Part shown: positions 60,194 through 64,000 of the stretch, one piece after another
How positions within the stretch are numbered: the stretch's first letter is position 1
How the letters are laid out: the number at the start of each line of letters is the position of its first letter
NCBI GenBank assembly: GCA_002794735.1
Contig: NBAZ01000001.1
Location: 2,914,001-2,978,000, forward strand
Direction of reading: 5' to 3'
Length of the DNA: 64,000 nucleotides
Source: Pyrrhoderma lamaoense
Lineage: Eukaryota > Basidiomycota > Agaricomycetes > Hymenochaetales > Hymenochaetaceae
Made by a program: the position numbers and the translations under genes
The notes under the pieces: model-generated
Told to the model about the DNA's origin: nothing
Databases searched by the model: none
What the model saw: the letters and a program-made list of their open reading frames with translations, nothing else

Positions 60194-61480
60194 TTAATGT
60201 GATAGCTCAATGACCACTTTTTCTCCACTAACTCTGTTGTTTCTCAATAAATCTAATCCTTCAAGTGCTCTCTCGACAAGTGTGCCATGGGTGAGAAGAC
60301 GAATGGGGTTCGGACGAATGATGCCGCTTTCAAGAAGTTGAGGGAGAACCTTTGGCATAAAAGTTTCCTTTGCAACGGGTCCTTTGCACGTTGCAACTTT
60401 TCAGCGATTGAGTTCATGACTGAGCAAGTGTATACTACTCACCTCTGATTCTTGAATGTATACACAGCTATGATTTCTGTTCCTTTTTCTTCAAATAAGG
60501 ACTTGACGAACGGTGGCACGCCGATGTACATCTCTTTATCAACAGGATTCGTCACGGTCTCGCCATCCTTGACTGGCATTAATATAGCAAGCCTCGAGTT
60601 CTTTCCCATTACTTGACTTATTGCACTCAGAGTTGTCTTTGTTGCAATACAGTCTATAGCTATTGACACATTTGCACCGTTGGTAGCGGATAAGATGTCT
60701 TGAGCGAGGTTTGATGAACGGTAGTCAAAACAGTGCTTAGAGCCAAGTTCTCGGAGATAATCATGGTTCCGAGAGGATGCAATTGCAATGACATTGGTGT
60801 ACCCTGCTAACTTGAGCATCTGAATCATATACTGACCCGACGAGGAACCTGCTCCATATACGAGGATCGGGGCATCCGAATTTGCTGGTTGTTGCTGAGC
60901 AGGGAATGAGGGAGGTAATGGTAGTGCGAGAGACACTGATCCAAAAATAGTATACATGGACGTAGTGAAATTGTCTGGCATTGAGGCCGCTTTATCAAGT
61001 GGGAACGAATCCGGGATCTGTTTGTATAATACCGTTAAATTACTAATTGATATTTGAGTAGGTGGCAAGCAGTACAAACCTTTGCAACTAGATTTCGGAT
61101 GACAAGTGTGTACTCCTGTAATGCCTTGTTCTTTGAGACAGGGTAGTTGAAAGAGGCAACCTAACAAGTTTACAGATGTGAATTTCATGATTATATTAAT
61201 CCTAGTAATTAATAGACTGGACATACTCGATCCCCTTCCTTTAGATCAGTCACACCCTGCCCAACAGCTTTAACGATACCTGCTGCAGAGAATCCAATAA
61301 CATGTGGATAGGACGTTTCTGTCAGAAGATATCCTCTATCAAGTTGGTAGGTATCGAAAGGGATGAGAGCGGCATAGTGGACTCTAATAAGTACTTCCCC
61401 TGGTCCAGGGACAGGAGTTGGGAGTTGTACTTGTTCAAGTTTGCCTATAGAAGTTACTGCGACTGCGAAATGAGAGACAT
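60194..61480 (-). CDS. MDR-superfamily oxidoreductase (zinc-independent, enoyl/quinone reductase-like)
   Basis: NAD(P)H-dependent medium-chain reductase. The GroES-like N-domain reads FAVAVTSIGKLEQVQLPTPV, VPGPGEVLIRVHYAALIPFD, HVIGFSAAGIVKAVGQGVTD and KEGDR. The cofactor domain has FPLDKAASMPDNFTTSMYTI, the nucleotide motif ILVYGAGSSSGQYMIQMLKL then AGYTNVIAIAS, HDYLRELGSKHCFDYRS and MGKNSRLAILMPV. The C-terminus is GPVAKETFMPKVLPQLLESG and ends VSGEKVVIELSH. No zinc-ligand Cys cluster is present, so it is a quinone oxidoreductase or trans-enoyl reductase type (toxD-like) rather than an alcohol dehydrogenase. The start at 61480 needs about one extra base directly after the ATG, and the last exon also joins out of frame. 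No polyketide synthase is nearby. Confidence 0.8.
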
Positions 61481-62371
61481 AATAGAATATAATAGAATAC
61501 TGAGTAAACAGTTTGTTCTGTAGTTGTGGCTTGAGCTCGAAGCCTCTTATAAACCAAAACTATGTTATGGGCGCTGTGGCGATGACACGATCAGTGAGTA
61601 AGCTGATGACACATGGGCGCTGTTTTTTCCCATCAATTACTATAAAAGGTCTCAGATCTATAATACAAGCTCTTCACCTGTAAACTATTTAATCTCCTTT
61701 TAAGGTACTTTGCACTACTCTTCGTGCAGTAAGATCATTGAATTGCTGCGAGTTGGTTGGATATATAGGTAATCAAGTCAAACATACCATCGCCGAGATC
61801 TAATCTCTACAATTCTCAGAGCTTGCAATAATAGAGAAAGATCTAGAAACATGAAAATAGAGGACAACAAAGATTTTGTTGGGAGGCTCAGAGGCAGAAC
61901 CGCGCGCGATTCTTAGAACGGTTGAAAGGATGATTTCTCGTCGTGTTAACCCGGACCATTCACTCTTCTACATCTCCCTGAGTTGTCCGTGTATCCATTT
62001 GAGACTATCGGATCCATATATTTATAGATTAATACTCGCCACATAAACCCTTGTTTATCATAATTTTTATAAAAATTATGGTTCCAATTTTTTGTGTAAT
62101 TCACTTCATTCACTCAATTTTGTTTGTATTGAAGAAAGATCAGATTTCATCTTAGACGAGTCAGCTCTAGCAAATAGTGATCCTAGGATTTAAAATGAAT
62201 TGAGCTTTGAGATAGCAACATGGTCAGAAAGTTGCGGCCGTGGAGAGCCGACGAGGAGTTGACGCTGTCGAGTCAAACCCTGACCCTAGAAATTCGAGTG
62301 CATGCAGGTGGAGATTATCGGCCATATATATAGAAAGATACCTCACAGACGACACTCTACATCCAACCGTC
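61481..62371. promoter_or_regulatory. Divergent intergenic region and enolase promoter
   Basis: About 890 bases between the reductase (minus) and enolase (plus). A strong TATATATAG element at about 62325-62333 lies about 45 bases before the enolase ATG and is followed by a C/A-rich leader, as expected for a highly expressed glycolytic gene. A perfect palindrome-like AT word lies near 62060-62080 (TTTTTATAAAAA). Confidence 0.55.
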
Positions 62372-63938
<1,567 letters not shown>

Positions 63939-64000
63939 TGAGTACCCTCAACAGTCTTTCCATCTCAACTGAATTGAAAACTTACTCACGATATCACTTC

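Overview
The window is nuclear DNA from a filamentous fungus, most likely a basidiomycete of the Agaricomycotina. The evidence is the density of short introns (about 48-70 bases, GT..AG, several per gene), moderate to low GC, a DNMT1-type cytosine methyltransferase with BAH domains, and fungal proteins such as an Skt5/Chs4-type Sel1-repeat protein, Hog1, Exo84, a GH16 glucanase and a fungal xanthine dioxygenase. There are no operons, no mobile element, no rRNA and no CRISPR array, and I found no tRNA by eye.

Layout. 0-5 kb: weak signals, then a USP12/46-type deubiquitinase (minus). 5.5-8.1 kb: a MOSC (mARC-like) protein and the Pin1/Ess1 prolyl isomerase (both minus). 8.4-14.1 kb: the Skt5-like chitin synthase activator and a biotin-carboxylase/methylcrotonyl-CoA carboxylase alpha-type protein (both plus). 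14.7-17.6 kb: two related genes of unknown function (minus). 19.2-20.8 kb: UDP-glucose 4-epimerase (minus). 21.4-22.8 kb: a secreted protein made of about 20 dibasic-bounded 17-18 residue repeats (minus). 24.6-27.3 kb: THO complex subunit 1/Hpr1 (minus), divergent from a DNMT1-like methyltransferase (27.4-31.2 kb). 32-37.7 kb: Hog1, Exo84 and Nop10 (plus). 38.4-40.4 kb: a GH16 glucanase. 41.9-42.6 kb: a small acidic orphan. 43.1-44.5 kb: a xanthine dioxygenase-like TauD enzyme (minus), divergent from a GH47 alpha-mannosidase. 48.2-50.7 kb: a CorA-type transporter. 51.7-52.8 kb: an orphan gene (minus). 53.8-54.5 kb: a diverged tandem repeat upstream of a free-standing DUF2156 aminoacyl-transferase. 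56.2-58.6 kb: an MFS sugar transporter (minus). 59.7-61.5 kb: a micro-gene and an MDR-type oxidoreductase. 62.4-64 kb: enolase, running off the window.

Most genes are unlinked housekeeping functions: ubiquitin editing, mRNA export, exocytosis, stress signalling, rRNA pseudouridylation, N-glycan trimming and glycolysis. The parts that look least routine are the secreted repeat protein, the free-standing DUF2156 protein with its duplicated upstream DNA, and the orphan genes.

Many conserved genes (enolase, GAL10, THO1, DNMT1, MCC alpha, Skt5, Exo84, GH16, MFS) read as intact proteins only if single missing bases are assumed. I saw about two dozen such sites and no convincing extra base. This points to residual deletion errors in the assembly rather than to pseudogenes. 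By contrast the deubiquitinase, MOSC and Pin1 genes assemble in frame without any correction.
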